Assembly (NCBI RefSeq): GCF_905147365.1
Contig: NC_056428.1
Span: 2,696,001-2,760,000, forward strand
Direction: 5' to 3'
Length of the DNA: 64,000 nucleotides
From: Aricia agestis
Taxonomy: Eukaryota; Arthropoda; Insecta; Lepidoptera; Lycaenidae
Shown: positions 23,101-33,849 of the stretch, piece by piece
Position numbering within the stretch: position 1 is the stretch's first letter
Layout: every line of letters starts with the position of its first letter
The notes under the pieces: generated by a model
Database searches by the model: none
Told to the model about the DNA's origin: nothing
What the model saw: the letters and a program-made list of their open reading frames with translations, nothing else
Program-made: the position numbers and the translations under genes

Positions 23101-26100
23101 CTCCAAATGTCAAACAAACGGAAGTTAATACGTCCAAGACCCAAAAACCTAAATCATTAAACAAAACTCTAAGTGATGCTCAATCTACTAAACTAATTAA
23201 AACTTATGATGCAGATAATGGGACTGAAGATATCCAAAATATAACTTCGAAAGGAAAACACCTTGATGATGGAAAAGTTAGAGAACATACAAAAACAAAT
23301 GCAAGTAAAAACACCGATAATTACAAAGACAGTCAAGAGCCAATTCAAGGAGAGAGTGATGGCGAAAATGATTTTACATTGAAATACGAGAACGATGAAG
23401 ATAATCTCGAACAGGTTGAGAATAGTATGAATAAAATAGAGGAAAACATCAATAAAAATCCTCCGGAAGAAATCCAGCCAAATGAAGAAGACAAATCTGT
23501 TGCTCATAATCTATCTGTACAAGCAAAGATGCCAAAAGACATTAATAAGTCTAAAAATAAATCAAACGCATCCTTAGTCAAGGCTACGGATATTAATGTA
23601 TCCCAAAATTCTAAAGCCAGAAGTAATCATGATATCTCCCACGCTGGTTCTGTTACCAAGGAAATAAACAAGACAAGGGAATCTGGAGTAAAAAATAAAA
23701 CGATTGAGACAATTGCGAGAAACGAAAGTGTGAAAGAAAAATATGTAGTTACTGTTAAAAACAATACTATTAATAGCGAAGGCCAGGTAAATAACATTAT
23801 GGTAAACAGCAGTTCTAATAGTAAAAGTTTAATTAGTCAGAATGATAATAACGATGAAAGTAACACAAATAAAAACAAAAGTATTAACCAAGGTAGCAAA
23901 AGTTCGCTTAGTGTCGATGGTACGCATGATAATGAAAAAAGTGAAGAATCCAGTGAAGATAATGACGACGCTGAGGAAATGCAGAATGAAGATACTAGCG
24001 AAGAAAGTATACAGCTGGATGAAAATGAAACACTTAATGATGGCCAAGAGGAAGAGGATGAAAAAAATGAAAGTAGCAATGAAATAAATGAAACTGAAAA
24101 GGATACGAGTAAAAAAGCAATAAGTTTAAATGCAAAAGAATTAGAGCAGGTAATAGATAAAGTAGATAACTTACGTGAAAACAATGATAATCTCAACAAA
24201 ACTGACAAAAACACAGAGAAAAGTAAAATCAATGAGACTACAGTTGATCCTCCTGAAGCTATTTTGTTTCAGCAAAGCAAAAATTTCATTGAATCATTCA
24301 CGAGTAAAGATGAAGGCAAAAGCTCTCGAAAGACTAAGAGTATGTTGAAAAATAATCTCAATCCAAGTTTAGCTCCAGTGAGAGATAGTACCGGGTTTTC
24401 GGACAACACTGCAAATTCAAGTGGCGCAAATTCGGGCTGGGACTCCCATAGAACCACTCGAAGAACGCTGAGGAAGACGTTCGGTAAAGATTTCACTCCA
24501 AGAAAATCTCTGCGGACTTTAGTTATGGAGAAATCAGCAAAACAAAGACAAACTTTTAACCCCGACCTTCAAGACATAAGTAAGCACCCACGGGCTAACT
24601 CCACCGAACTACCTGGTCATGGTATGAACAGGCCCCAGGAAGAGTTAGATGATGAAACAATTGAAAACATCCAACATGCTCTAGAAAACAAGGTCGTCGT
24701 TAAAGAGACCCCTGAGGGCACGCAAAATGACATTGCTGATGATGACCACATGGAAACTGAAGAAACTGTTAATAAGACACAAGAGAGAAGCAACACTGCC
24801 GAAAGTCACATGCAAACAGAAGAAAGTGACAATGAGAATGCGGAAAATTCTGATGCTGAGGCGAGTGATGACGAAAATTATGCAACCGAAAACCAACAAA
24901 TCGAAGAAAGTGACCATGCAAACGACACAAGTAACAAAGAAGTAGAAGAAGAAAGTGATCATGCAAATGACACAAGTAATAACGAACAAACAGAAGTGGA
25001 AAGTGATCACGAAAATGAAAACTCAGATATTGAGGCAAGTGATCATGAAAATGATGCAACTGATAACCCAAAAACCGAAGAAAGTAACCATGCTAACGAT
25101 ACGAGTAACAAAGAAATAGAAGAAGAAAGTGATCATGCAAATGACACAAGTAATAACGAACAAACAGAAGTTGAAAGTGATCATGAAAACGACTCAAGTA
25201 GTAACCAAATAGAAGACGAAATTGATCATGCAAACAACACAAGTAACCAACATACGGACGAAGAAAGTGGCCATGCAAACAACACTAGTGACCAACAAAC
25301 GGATGCAGAAAGCGATCATGATGTCAGTATGAATGAAAATGCAGATAATCAAGAAGTAGAAGATAGTGATCAAGAACAATCGGATAATGACACAAGAGAT
25401 AATCGAGTAGATGAAAGTGATTATAATGAGATTTCGGAAAATAAAGAAAATACAGAAATGGAACAAACTGCAGAAGAAAGAAACTACTTCTCAAAAAGTA
25501 TGAAACAGAGAACTTTGGAAGTGTACTTCGAGAAAATAAATAAACAAGACTCAGAAAGAAATAAGAAACTTGTAAGTATTTATAATTTTAAATAAGATTT
25601 CAATATTTTGTTTTAGTGTGTGGCGGTATCCACAATTAGCCTAACATTCCTGCATCGCGCTATTGAAGTTTTCTAAGTGCGTCGGTATGTATGTCGCAGT
25701 CGACTGGTTAAAAAAGCCATTCAATCAAACAGCCTAACCCTTTGACTGAACAACGCCGTTCAATCACACGGCTAAATGTCGTTTAACCGACTTGTTGACT
25801 GCAACATTCAACACTACAGCTAGATGACGCTTAGCCAACTGGTTAAATGGTAAATTAATTAAGGTGACCATTAGTTTAGTGCTATTATTACACAAGCTCA
25901 GTGCCGTAAATAGGGCGGTACCACCGGTGCCCAGGCACAGGGCGTAGACTCTGGGGGGGCGCAAGAATGGCCAGACAGATCCTTATTTTTCGAATTGCTC
26001 CCGATAAGTTCCCTCTGCGCCCCAGAGATGTTTCCCAATGTAGTAAAAAAATATCCACAGCCGAACATAATATAACCTCCTCCTTTTTGAAAAACAAAGG

Positions 26101-29100
26101 TGCAGTTATATAGAAGCTCGCACAGGGCGCAAAAAAGGCTATGTGCAGTGTTGATACACTCATAATTATGTGCCCCAATAATTTCTGTCTCTTATTATAA
26201 CCGCAAAACAACGGTAATAGTTGACGCCATAATGTAAACAAAACGCACCTAGCGCCGCGGTGGTGAGCGCTGAACTAATTCAATCAAACGGCGGCGGAAT
26301 CAGCTATAGTATTGAACGTTTTGTGCTACTTAAATATTCAATTAAAAAGCCAGACGTGTGATTGAATGGCGTTGTTCAGTCAAAGGGCTAGCTGTTTGAT
26401 TGAACGGCTATTTAAAATAGTTGGCTGCGACATGTATATGGAACGGTACATGTATCCGGCCTGACCAAGCATAACATCTCGCTCAGTCGGAAGATCTTAA
26501 TTGTGGCCACCACACATATTTCCACATGTGTTATTATATTTTAAAAGTATAAAAGTAAATTCAACTATGTAATTAATAATTACATACTTACCTTGTTACA
26601 TCATACATGTTTTAATATAAACTTAATTATACGTTCAAATTGTTACAGCGAGAAAATCTAATGAACACCCTCAAAACTAACACACACTACTTCAAAGTGC
26701 CCGCAATACCTTTAAGAAGGAACATTAAACCAATACAGAAGAAAGCCAAAGTCGCACGAAAGGCTATGGAAGTAGACGATTTGCCGGATGAAGTAATACA
26801 GGACCTGAAATACAAACCTCCAAGACGATACAAGCCCAAGAACGCGTCGTGGGCTACCATGCGTTTGTATAAATATTTGGAAACCAAATTGGAGCCTAAG
26901 TAAGTATTTAAGTTAAGTTACGAACCGCGAAATCGCGAGTCCAAATTGCTCAGTTGCGACGACGCACAGACCGTACAGTATGCTACATGAGCGCGGCATT
27001 GATACACGATAACGCATTACAATAGTTTACAGCACAACATGTCTACTTTACCACCTGTCCGTCGATCCGACTTAGAGCCAGTCCGCACAGCACGTTGCGT
27101 CGACGCAGCGCTGCCGTTTGACGCCTAACGGGCGCTGCGTCATCGCAGCGTTATTACGAAGCAGTCTTAACGTCAACACCCTCCCGCTTCGTTTCTGGGG
27201 CTGCTGATGCGTACGCGCGTGTGCGTACGGCAACGCATATTCAATCTAGAATAAGCGGCTACACTCAGACACTCAGTCATTCTAAATACTTCACAAGGTT
27301 TTGAATAGCTCATTTAAGTGCATTGCCTCGTCACGTTACCGGCCGCCTAGACGAGCAATTTTATTGTCAATGTAATGCTTAATATAATATTATTGACCGT
27401 CTAGGGTTGATATTGAACATCGCGCGCCTTCAATCTCTAATTGTCAAATAAACTGTTCAATAAAATTGAAGCGTGACATTGACAATAAAATTGCTCGACT
27501 AGGCGGCTAGTTACAGTGTAATTGATTTTAATTTACGAATATTAAAAACTAAAGAAGAGTAACCGTGTCAAAAAAATTGTTCCGCGAGTCTACAAAATAA
27601 GACCTGAATAAATGCATGCTTTATACATGTATTCATATCTCAATTTTGTGTATTAATACAAGTGACAATTATTGGCAACGGTTTTATTTCGTAAAGAGTG
27701 TTAGTCTCTCGTTGCTATTGTCATATTTTAGTGTGCGAAAAGGAACTAAATTCAAAACGGTTGAAGTATGGGAGTTACATTTCCTCAGTTTTTATTATTC
27801 GTAGATTCTAACACTCCAAATGTAATCAGCGATCCACCCAATTATAGGTACGATTACATGGCTCGCGTCCGAGCGGAGAAACTGGTTAACACGCTGCACG
27901 AGTTCGTCCGCCACATCAAACGGCACGACGCGGCCCCGGAACACCTCGTGACCGCGCTCAAACACGAGATGGCGCGACTCAAGATAGTCGACACACACTA
28001 CGAGTTCTATCACTTCTTTCACGAGTTTATGCCGAGGGAGATTAGAGTTAAGGTACTGAACATTAATCATAATAAGGCTAGGGTATACTTAATATATTAT
28101 ATTAGACGTTCATGCCGAGGGAGATAAGAGAGTGTCTAAACATCATGCCGAAGATACGCGGCCGAAGTTCGGCAGACGGCAAGACTACGCCTGCAATTTA
28201 TTTTAAATTGCCGATGACGCACCATGCCGAAATTACGTTGCGTTATAGTGTACAGCCAATCTTCTTTTTTTTTCGAAAGGGTCTAAGCTACTGGTCTGGT
28301 TAAGACCACGGTAGTTTAATCGTGGCTACAACTAGTCTGTTGCTAGTTGGTTTGGAGATAAGCAATGAGGGGGCCTGGCCCCCTCCCCTAAAGAAGCGTA
28401 AGGCTACGTTCCTACCAGAAATGTGTTGCGAGGAATGTGTTTTTGAGAACCAATAGAATCGCTTCATAGATGTGACCTCGCTCAGCGCAGCAATTCCATT
28501 GGATCTTAAAAACACATTCCTCGCAACACATCTCTGGTGGAAACGCAGCCTAAGTTCGGCAGCGATTCGGCGGTAATGTTTTTTTTCGGCGTCAATTCGG
28601 CGGCGTCCGAGACACTGAATACTCGGACAAAATTACGCAACTGTATTTCCGCCGCGTAATTTCGGCTCTTATCGTGTGTCATAATATCAGCCGAATGCGT
28701 CGGAATGTAATATCGGCCACAGAACTTCGGCCGCTTGTCCACTATTTAGCGATTTCGGACCACTGTGTGGCGCCCTGGAAGATAGTTGACACCACAGAGC
28801 TAATACAAAGGTTGACACACACTACGACTTTCTTTTTCACTTTGTTAGGGTCAATTTATACTAGCGCAGAGTCGAAGCGAAGCAAAGCAAATTCCCAAAA
28901 ACTGAACACAGAAAATTCAACCTTAACTCCAGAGCGTAACGCATACATTACTTCTGCGAGGCCAATCAGCGTTGGTCGGGCGCATCGACGCGAATTTGCG
29001 CGGATGCGCGCGCCTTTTTAAATTCTCAGAAGTAATAAAGTGCGTTAACGCCTTGGAGTTAAGGTTGAATTTGTTATATTCAGTTTAAATAATTCGCGTT

Positions 29101-29447
29101 TCGACTCTGCGCTAGTATAAATTGATCCTTAAGGTATTATCCATACTTTTATTGTACTCCTCCCTAACTGCTGTCGACCAATTGTGTTGAAATTTTGTGT
29201 GTGTCAAATATTACACACACAAAATCTCAACCTCGATAAAAATCCAGATTTTTATTCATTTTTATTTCATTTCCATTAGTATATATTTTCTTTGATTTTT
29301 TTATCTCTCTAATCACTTTTTATAGCATTTTACATTGACAGCTTTAAGCATAAAATTAACTAGAAATCTTTGTTGCAGGTGAATCCGGATATAGTGAACA
29401 GAATACAGCTACCAAAAGATGTCTTCTCCAATATAATACGATCATGA
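20108..29447 (+). CDS. large acidic nuclear-type protein; CENP-T-like candidate, 6 exons
   Basis: Exons: 20108-20324, 21760-21877, 22367-25571, 26649-26899, 27848-28052 and 29379-29447. All five junctions keep phase with GT/AG sites, giving 4065 nt (1354 residues). Residues 1-72 are basic with CDK-like sites ('SPAR', 'STPRR', 'SPGR'). Exon 2 gives 'KSWWRKLDENSRDVMELFEH'. Exon 3 (about residues 112-1180) is Asn/Glu/Ser-rich and disordered, with a basic stretch near 803-842 ('FTPRKSLRTLV') and an acidic tandem repeat at about 958-1098. Exons 4-6 form a compact basic/helical C-terminus including 'EKLVNTLHEFVRHIKRHDAA', 'FMPREIRVKVNP' and the end 'RIQLPKDVFSNIIRS'. I do not recognise it outright. 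A long disordered N-terminus with CDK sites and a helical tail with a 'hP.E.R..V.P' element recalls CENP-T, which links inner and outer kinetochore; this is inference. A generic acidic chromatin protein is the alternative. The gene model is much firmer than the name. Confidence 0.8.
20640..20895 (+). repeat. dispersed repeat in intron 1 of the 20108 gene
   Basis: 'aaactcaaaggtaactgac', 'accactggacggatcaggc', 'gctgaaattttgcatgcag' and 'ggcgggcaaaagcttgtta' are typical of a lepidopteran dispersed element. No coding role. Confidence 0.6.
22205..22256. repeat. perfect 23-bp inverted repeat in intron 2
   Basis: Arms at 22205-22227 ('ttcagttaaactggctta...') and 22234-22256 are exact complements with a 6-nt loop. 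Located about 110 nt before the exon-3 acceptor. Confidence 0.85.
24903..25325 (+). repeat. coding acidic tandem repeat
   Basis: A 174-bp (58-codon) unit starts at 24903 and again at 25077. It is built from shorter blocks of 'ESDHANDTSN' type with EQTEVESDHEN spacers, then degenerates downstream. Period and blocks are multiples of three, so the frame is kept. Such tracts vary in length between alleles. Confidence 0.85.
25617..26530 (+). mobile_element. miniature-LTR-family copy split by a foldback element
   Basis: The left piece 'gtgtggcggtatccacaatt' to about 25675 matches the first part of the 170-bp LTR at 59594. The right piece 'gcctgaccaagcataacatc' at 26459 onward matches its second part. 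Between them lies the foldback at 25684-26437. The copy is diverged, so it is older than those at 43 and 59 kb. It sits in intron 4 of the 20108 gene. Confidence 0.7.
25684..26437. mobile_element. foldback DNA element with about 95-bp inverted ends
   Basis: The left end runs 'gtatgtatgtcgcag', 'cattcaatcaaacagc' and 'tttgactgaacaacgcc'. The reverse complement of the right end matches it with few changes ('catatacatgtcgcag', 'gttcaatcaaacagc', 'tttgactgaacaacgcc'). The core may hold a further, hAT-like insertion starting 'cagtgccgtaaataggg' near 25900, with weaker evidence. Noncoding. Confidence 0.75.
27335..27513. mobile_element. MITE with about 38-bp inverted ends
   Basis: The left end 'gttaccggccgcctagacga' continues 'gcaattttattgtcaatgt'. 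The right end reverse-complements to 'gtaactagccgcctagtcga' plus the same continuation. In intron 4 of the 20108 gene. Confidence 0.8.
28402..28550. mobile_element. PIF/Harbinger-type MITE
   Basis: Inverted ends: 'ggctacgttcctaccaga' against the complement of 'tctggtggaaacgcagcc', continuing through 'atgtgttgcgaggaatgtg'. Flanked by TAA on both sides (28399-28401, 28551-28553). 149 bp, in intron 5. Confidence 0.85.
28745..28850 (+). pseudogene. relic duplicate of exon 5 inside intron 5
   Basis: 'gaagatagttgacac' and 'gttgacacacactacgac' followed by 'tttctttttcac' echo the exon-5 sequence around 27980-28020 ('caagatagtcgacacacact', 'cacttctttcac'). A separate echo, 'catgccgagggagataagag', lies at 28110 and matches the exon-5 end at 28028. 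These are short decayed exon fragments, not functional exons. Confidence 0.5.
28848..29128. mobile_element. PIF/Harbinger-type MITE
   Basis: Inverted ends 'gggtcaatttatactagc' and the complement of 'gctagtataaattgatcc', extending through 'gcagagtcgaa'. Flanked by TTA (28845-28847 and 29129-29131). 281 bp with a second inner inverted pair ('attcaaccttaactcc'). A fragment of the same family lies at 48270-48350. Confidence 0.85.
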
Positions 29448-29642
29448 TTCTATGATAATAATAATACTTAGTGAATTTATTTTTTATACATTCTTTATTT
29501 TTTAAATTGTAATACCATAGAACACGAAAATAAGGAGAACAGCTCAAGCTACTCACACAACTACAATTTAATCATAAACATTCACATTATAATCTCAATA
29601 GCTTACGCACGCATAAATCCGAGTAGACAGAACTAAGGAATA

Positions 29643-29951
29643 CGTCACAGCACATTTATCAACTCGGAAAGGGATCGGCACCGTATCGCCTCGAGCCGTT
29701 CAGTATTGTTTGTATGAAACTCCCTACTGCAACGCACACTAAGCGGAACCGTAACGTAATTGCCCCGCCTCGGAAGGGGACAGCGGTCGGCGAACCGTAA
29801 GCGAGGCGTCGCCTAGACGTAGCCGAGTTGACGTACAGGCGCTACTGATACGCTTTGGTAATACGTGCATACGTTAGGTTGACGCCTGGTTGACGGCGAG
29901 GCGAAGGCGATACGGTGACGATTCCTTTCCGAGTTGATATGTGTGCTGTGA
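29643..29951. mobile_element. foldback MITE at the edge of the duplicated block
   Basis: The left end 'gtcacagcacatttatcaac' and the complement of the right end 'gtcacagcacacatatcaac' agree, then both continue 'tcggaaaggga/atcg'. The inner region is GC-rich. Its right end abuts the start of repeat block R. Confidence 0.75.
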
Positions 29952-31095
29952 CCATTCCTCGACTTCAAAGTTCAAACAAACGGGCGAATATGCTTGAGTT
30001 GGGCGTGAGTGTCACTTTCAACATGTTTCACAATGCTTATGTAAGCCATACACGCTACGGTCTATCGGAGAGGTTACCTGTGCAGGTATGCCTGCGCAGG
30101 TGTCACTCAGAAGAATTGATTTTCGATTTTGCGCCGGTCGCCTGACCTGCGCACGCACAAAAAACTGCACAGGTCTATCCCCACACACATTCCGGTCTAC
30201 CTGCACAGGTGGACGGTGGACCTTTCCGATAGACCGTACCGCATGTATGGCAGGCATTAGTAATAGTTGGGGAGGGGAAGAGCCAAGAGGAGATTTCGAG
30301 ACAAGCTCGAGCGTGTCAGATTAAGCTTGTATAGGCTTCCGACATGTGTCTGATCTTTATTATCTTTATCTGAGAAATCTGATTTCTATACCATAACTAG
30401 ACAGTTATGGTATAGAAATCAGATTTCTCACGTGGTAGGTTAAAATTTTTTTTTAATATAGAAATGTCATTGGATCTGTCAGATTAAGATAGGGGATATT
30501 ATTTAGTATACCCCAAATAAGCTTCAATATAAAGCACTGACGATTCAGAGGTTAGGTAAGCCTGTAGGAACATTTTGAAATATAAAAAATAAAGCTTCAT
30601 ATTTTCCTAACTAAGCTTCGCAGATATTTTATTTTGCACTCAACTAAACGATTTAGTCCTTGTTGTCTAAAATATATTTATAATTTACCTAAATATGCAA
30701 TTTTCTGAATATTTTATTCTTATGGCTTCAGTTTCTGAACCCACCGCTAAAATAAAAAACCTGCCAGTATCCTTCCTCCTCCCTCCTTGTCACACTTCGT
30801 CAACCCTTAGGTGTGACATACATTATGGATGGCCCGTTATCATTAGTTTGTTTTTTAAGTTTACACACACAACTCACTTACACTTTAAACTTTTGTTATT
30901 GTAACATGTGGACAACATTGAGGGTGCCATTTCTTTAATTATATTATTCTGTCAATAATGTTATATTGTGACATTGTTAGTTGTCCCTAATAAATAAAAT
31001 TGAACTAATACTATATTGTTTTAATGTAGCTTTTTAATTACTATGATAATATAATATGATAGCTCAGATTATATTATTTACTTATAATACTTTAA
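29943..31095 (+). repeat. repeat block R, copy A
   Basis: Near-identical sequence recurs at 41510-42558 and 50734-51834. Landmarks: 'gtgaccattcctcgacttca', 'gtaagccatacacgctacgg', 'ggtggacggtggacctttcc', 'taagataggggatattattt'. No coding frame is conserved across copies. It may be the body of an unclassified transposon. Confidence 0.85.
30372..30429. repeat. perfect 27-bp inverted repeat private to copy A
   Basis: The arms ('gagaaatctgatttctatac...') are exact complements around a 4-nt loop. Copies B and C carry only the right arm at the same place, so the left arm arose by local inverted duplication in copy A, or was lost in the others. Confidence 0.85.
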
Positions 31096-31589
31096 CGCCT
31101 CCGTGGTGTAGTGGTATAGAGCGCGGCTCTTGACTCGGAGGTCGTGGGTTCGATTCCCGCGTTGGAAACATGTTATTTCCAAGTTTGGTTAAGACAGTGC
31201 AGGCTGATCACCTGATTGTCTGACAAGTAAGATGATCCATGCGTCGGACGGGCATGTAAAAAGTCGGCCCTGCGCCTGATCTCTCGCCCCGGTCGTGTCG
31301 GTCTTCCGTCCCACTGGGTTATGAGAGTAATGGAATAGGGACCGTGCAGAAACTATAGAGGGCATCGTAATTCGACAGCAGCGACACGGTGCGAGTAAAA
31401 GAAGTAACTTGTGAGTGACTTTGGCTTCGCATTCTCTTTGACCCCGGCTACTTTATAAGTGATTTTTTTATGTTTTAGACTATAAAATGATTTAATACTT
31501 ACACTCCCAAGTGACCACATGCGGCCGCGAGAACAGCAACAGATTTCCAAGAATCCGCGATCGTAGGATTAAAGTAAAATACTAAATTA

Positions 31590-31785
31590 CGCCCGCAACT
31601 CCGTTGCGCCAAAAATCATTTATAGCGCGAGAACCGTACATCTTCCCGGGATAAAAAGTATCCTATGTCCTTTCCCGGGGCTCAAAGTAAATCTATACCA
31701 AATTTCAGCAAAATTGTTTCAGCGGTTTGGGCGTGAAGTGCTAACAGACAGACACACTTTCGCATTTATAATATTGAGTATGGAT
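31590..31785 (-). repeat. dispersed lepidopteran repeat nested in the THAP transposon
   Basis: 'cccgcaactccgttgcgcca', 'gtatcctatgtcctttcccg' and 'cgcatttataatattgagta', the same family as 11560-11835. Confidence 0.65.
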
Positions 31786-32073
31786 GAGTTTCTAACCGTA
31801 AACAAAGAACGAAAGCGTGAATAAAAATGTATAAAGCTTATCTAGTTATCTAAGAAAATATCTGAAAAAGTAATTAGTAGCATCCATCAGCATAGAAAGT
31901 AAAAACTTGATAAATATTGCAATAAAATAATGAAGATGCAAAAATACTTATATAATAATTACTGAAAATGCTTGTGGATTATTACAATAAAACAAGTTCA
32001 CTAAAATAAATGCTTTTATTTCATCAACCTTCTGCAATTCGCTCGATACCATCTTCACAACTTTTCACTATTT

Positions 32074-32658
32074 TTAACTAATTTCAGTCTGGACCTCATC
32101 AGTGCAAACACCATATAAGTATTCTTTAACACACAAAGACTGCACTATAATCTTTTTCCTACTTGAAGCATCATCCTTTTGAGAACCAACACTTTGACAA
32201 GATGGTTCAAGTTCAATACTATCCTCAGTGTTGAATTCCTGGCAGGACTTCTCAAGATTATCCTTACTTTTGATGCAAATTTATTCTAATTAAATGAGCG
32301 GTGCTTATGTATGTATATCAATTTGCCTGATGGAAGCCAGTTTGGATGTTTACTGAAAGAAGCAACGGTTATAGGTTAGGTTTATATTGTGTTCATCAAA
32401 AATGAATTTACGTTTATAATCTACAAAATTCAGTGTTTTTACGAGTCTACACATAACATTCATGGAACATTTTTAATGCTTACGTATGTTTTTACCGGCT
32501 TTTATCCATTTCTTTCGTTTTTCAATAAGCCAAGGCATGTGAATACTTTTGGCAGAAAAATAGTAAAATTTTACATCGTTCGATTTGCCTTTATTTTTCT
32601 TGTATGTATTAGAACATCCGGTAATACAACAATGCACGAAAACACTCAAATTTCTCAA
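32074..32658 (-). pseudogene. THAP zinc-finger protein relic
   Basis: The minus-strand frame from 32658 encodes 'HCCITGCSNTYKKNKGKS' then 'FYYFSAKS' and 'EKRKKWIKAGKN'. This is the first part of a THAP (C2CH) DNA-binding domain with the paired Cys, the aromatic/F.F element and the invariant Trp. It runs into a donor-like GTAAGC. The codon where THAP proteins normally start reads GTG. A second coding-looking segment at about 32280-32074 ('KIIVQSLCVKEYLYG', ending 'DEVQTEIS' and a stop) could be a last exon. The second Cys-His pair of the domain was not found. Probably a broken transposase or a transposon-carried gene fragment. Confidence 0.6.
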
Positions 32659-33065
32659 GAAATCTTTAAATTTTCTGTAGCTTGACTAGAGCTTGACAAT
32701 AAAATTTTCGTAAGTTTCGGCTACTCGTCACTAGTGGCAGTGTCATCGCTCTGCACGGTCGCTATAGAAAGTGCTCTTGTGTACTGCGCACACACTTGGG
32801 CACTATAAAATTACTCCTGCGTAGCTGGCCTGGTTTCAATAAAACCGGCCACCGTCACCGAAATTGGTGTGGGAGCTATTATTATTATTATTATAATACT
32901 TTAAAAAATTATAGCCTTAACTCACATTTTAAAAATAAAAGTCAAGAAAACACCTTTTATACGTTATGTGCTTCTGGTTATTACGTAGTATATGACATTC
33001 TCTTTGCTTCTGGTAATGAGTTAAAACAATTGAGTGGCCCATTTAATTATTTTTTTAAGTCACAA

Positions 33066-33292
33066 AAAATTAATCTAAAAATTACCGACTTCAAAAGCAT
33101 GAAGATTGAGTACAGAAATAGTTGAGGTTTAGGCGAAGTCTGAAGACGGCACTATAATAAAGAATAAGAATTATTTGATTCTTTTTAGATTATTTTTAAG
33201 AATATTACTTTTGTTTTTACCTTGTAAGTCGGTTTTAATTTTTTGTTAAAAATAATAATTTTAGCCACTATGAGACCACAAGGCTATATTAT
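33066..33292 (+). repeat. segmental duplication copy 1, left end
   Basis: Matches 49206-49415 closely ('accgacttcaaaagcatgaa', 'cgaagtctgaagacggcact', 'gagaccacaaggctatatta') and continues, after the gypsy insertion, at 40192. Confidence 0.85.
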
Positions 33293-33838
33293 TGTTACGT
33301 GCTAGGGTTCGAGGATTTGGAGAGAAAGACCTGGTGACTCTCTTGAAGACTTTATTAACACTGCACTAAACACTAGGTCACAACACTTAGCACTAAGTCC
33401 AAACACTAATCACTAGGTCCAATCACTAAGCACTATCACTGTCCTAGGTCGTAGCCAAGTCGCAGGTTTCACTGGTTCACTCACTATTGATCACTTGATG
33501 TCGCCTTGAAGATCGCTCTGATTGAACTGACTTGCCGGACCTGCCTGCGGCTCTTTTTATATGGCGAGACGAATTCCAGAAATTTCCCGATTCACGTAAA
33601 CAAGTAAACAACCGTGGGAAATTTCTAGGAAGCTCGGGCATGTACCACAATAAAACTGCCGTCCTTGCGATAAGTGCAGTAAGTTGAATTTAATTTAGAC
33701 CTTATGGACTCAGTCATAAGGTCTAAATTCAAATACGCTAACAAATAAAGGGTAAGCACGTAAACAAACATTGGACCTTTTTAGAAGGTTCGAGTATGTA
33801 CTTGCGCACCACGTGTCCGTATACCATGTACCGTAACA
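33293..33838 (-). repeat. 3' LTR of gypsy 1
   Basis: 546 bp, same sequence as 39646-40191 as far as I can compare. Followed directly by TTAT/TTAT flank logic at the element edges. Confidence 0.9.
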
Positions 33839-33849
33839 CTACTCCCCTC

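Larger units (their letters stand above)
31340..32760 (-). mobile_element. DNA transposon with THAP-domain relic
   Basis: It interrupts the SINE that is continuous in copies B and C, so it is an insertion. The ends are inverted: 'gaccgtgcaga' on the left, and its exact complement 'tctgcacggtc' on the right. The flanks 'ggaatagg' and 'gctataga' resemble the empty-site 'ggaataga', an imperfect 8-bp target duplication. A minus-strand THAP zinc-finger relic lies inside. THAP plus an 8-bp duplication points to the P-element superfamily, though hAT is possible. A dispersed repeat (31590-31785) is nested inside. Confidence 0.65.
31096..32891 (+). mobile_element. tRNA-derived SINE, copy A, split by a DNA transposon
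   Basis: The head carries box A-like 'tggtgtagtgg' and box B 'ggttcgattcc'. The body ends in (ATT)n. A 13-bp duplication 'tataatactttaa' flanks the whole element (31083-31095 and 32892-32904). The SINE is interrupted between 31339 and 32760 by another element. The head does not fold as a functional tRNA because the acceptor arms do not pair fully. Confidence 0.85.

Noticed and set aside
25900..26275. A definite hAT element nested in the foldback
   Set aside because: The left end looks hAT-like, but the right end matches poorly and no 8-bp duplication was found.
31096..31170. A functional tRNA gene suggested by good box A and box B
   Set aside because: The acceptor arms do not pair over seven bases. 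The sequence continues into a SINE body with an (ATT)n tail and target duplications, and three identical-context copies exist.
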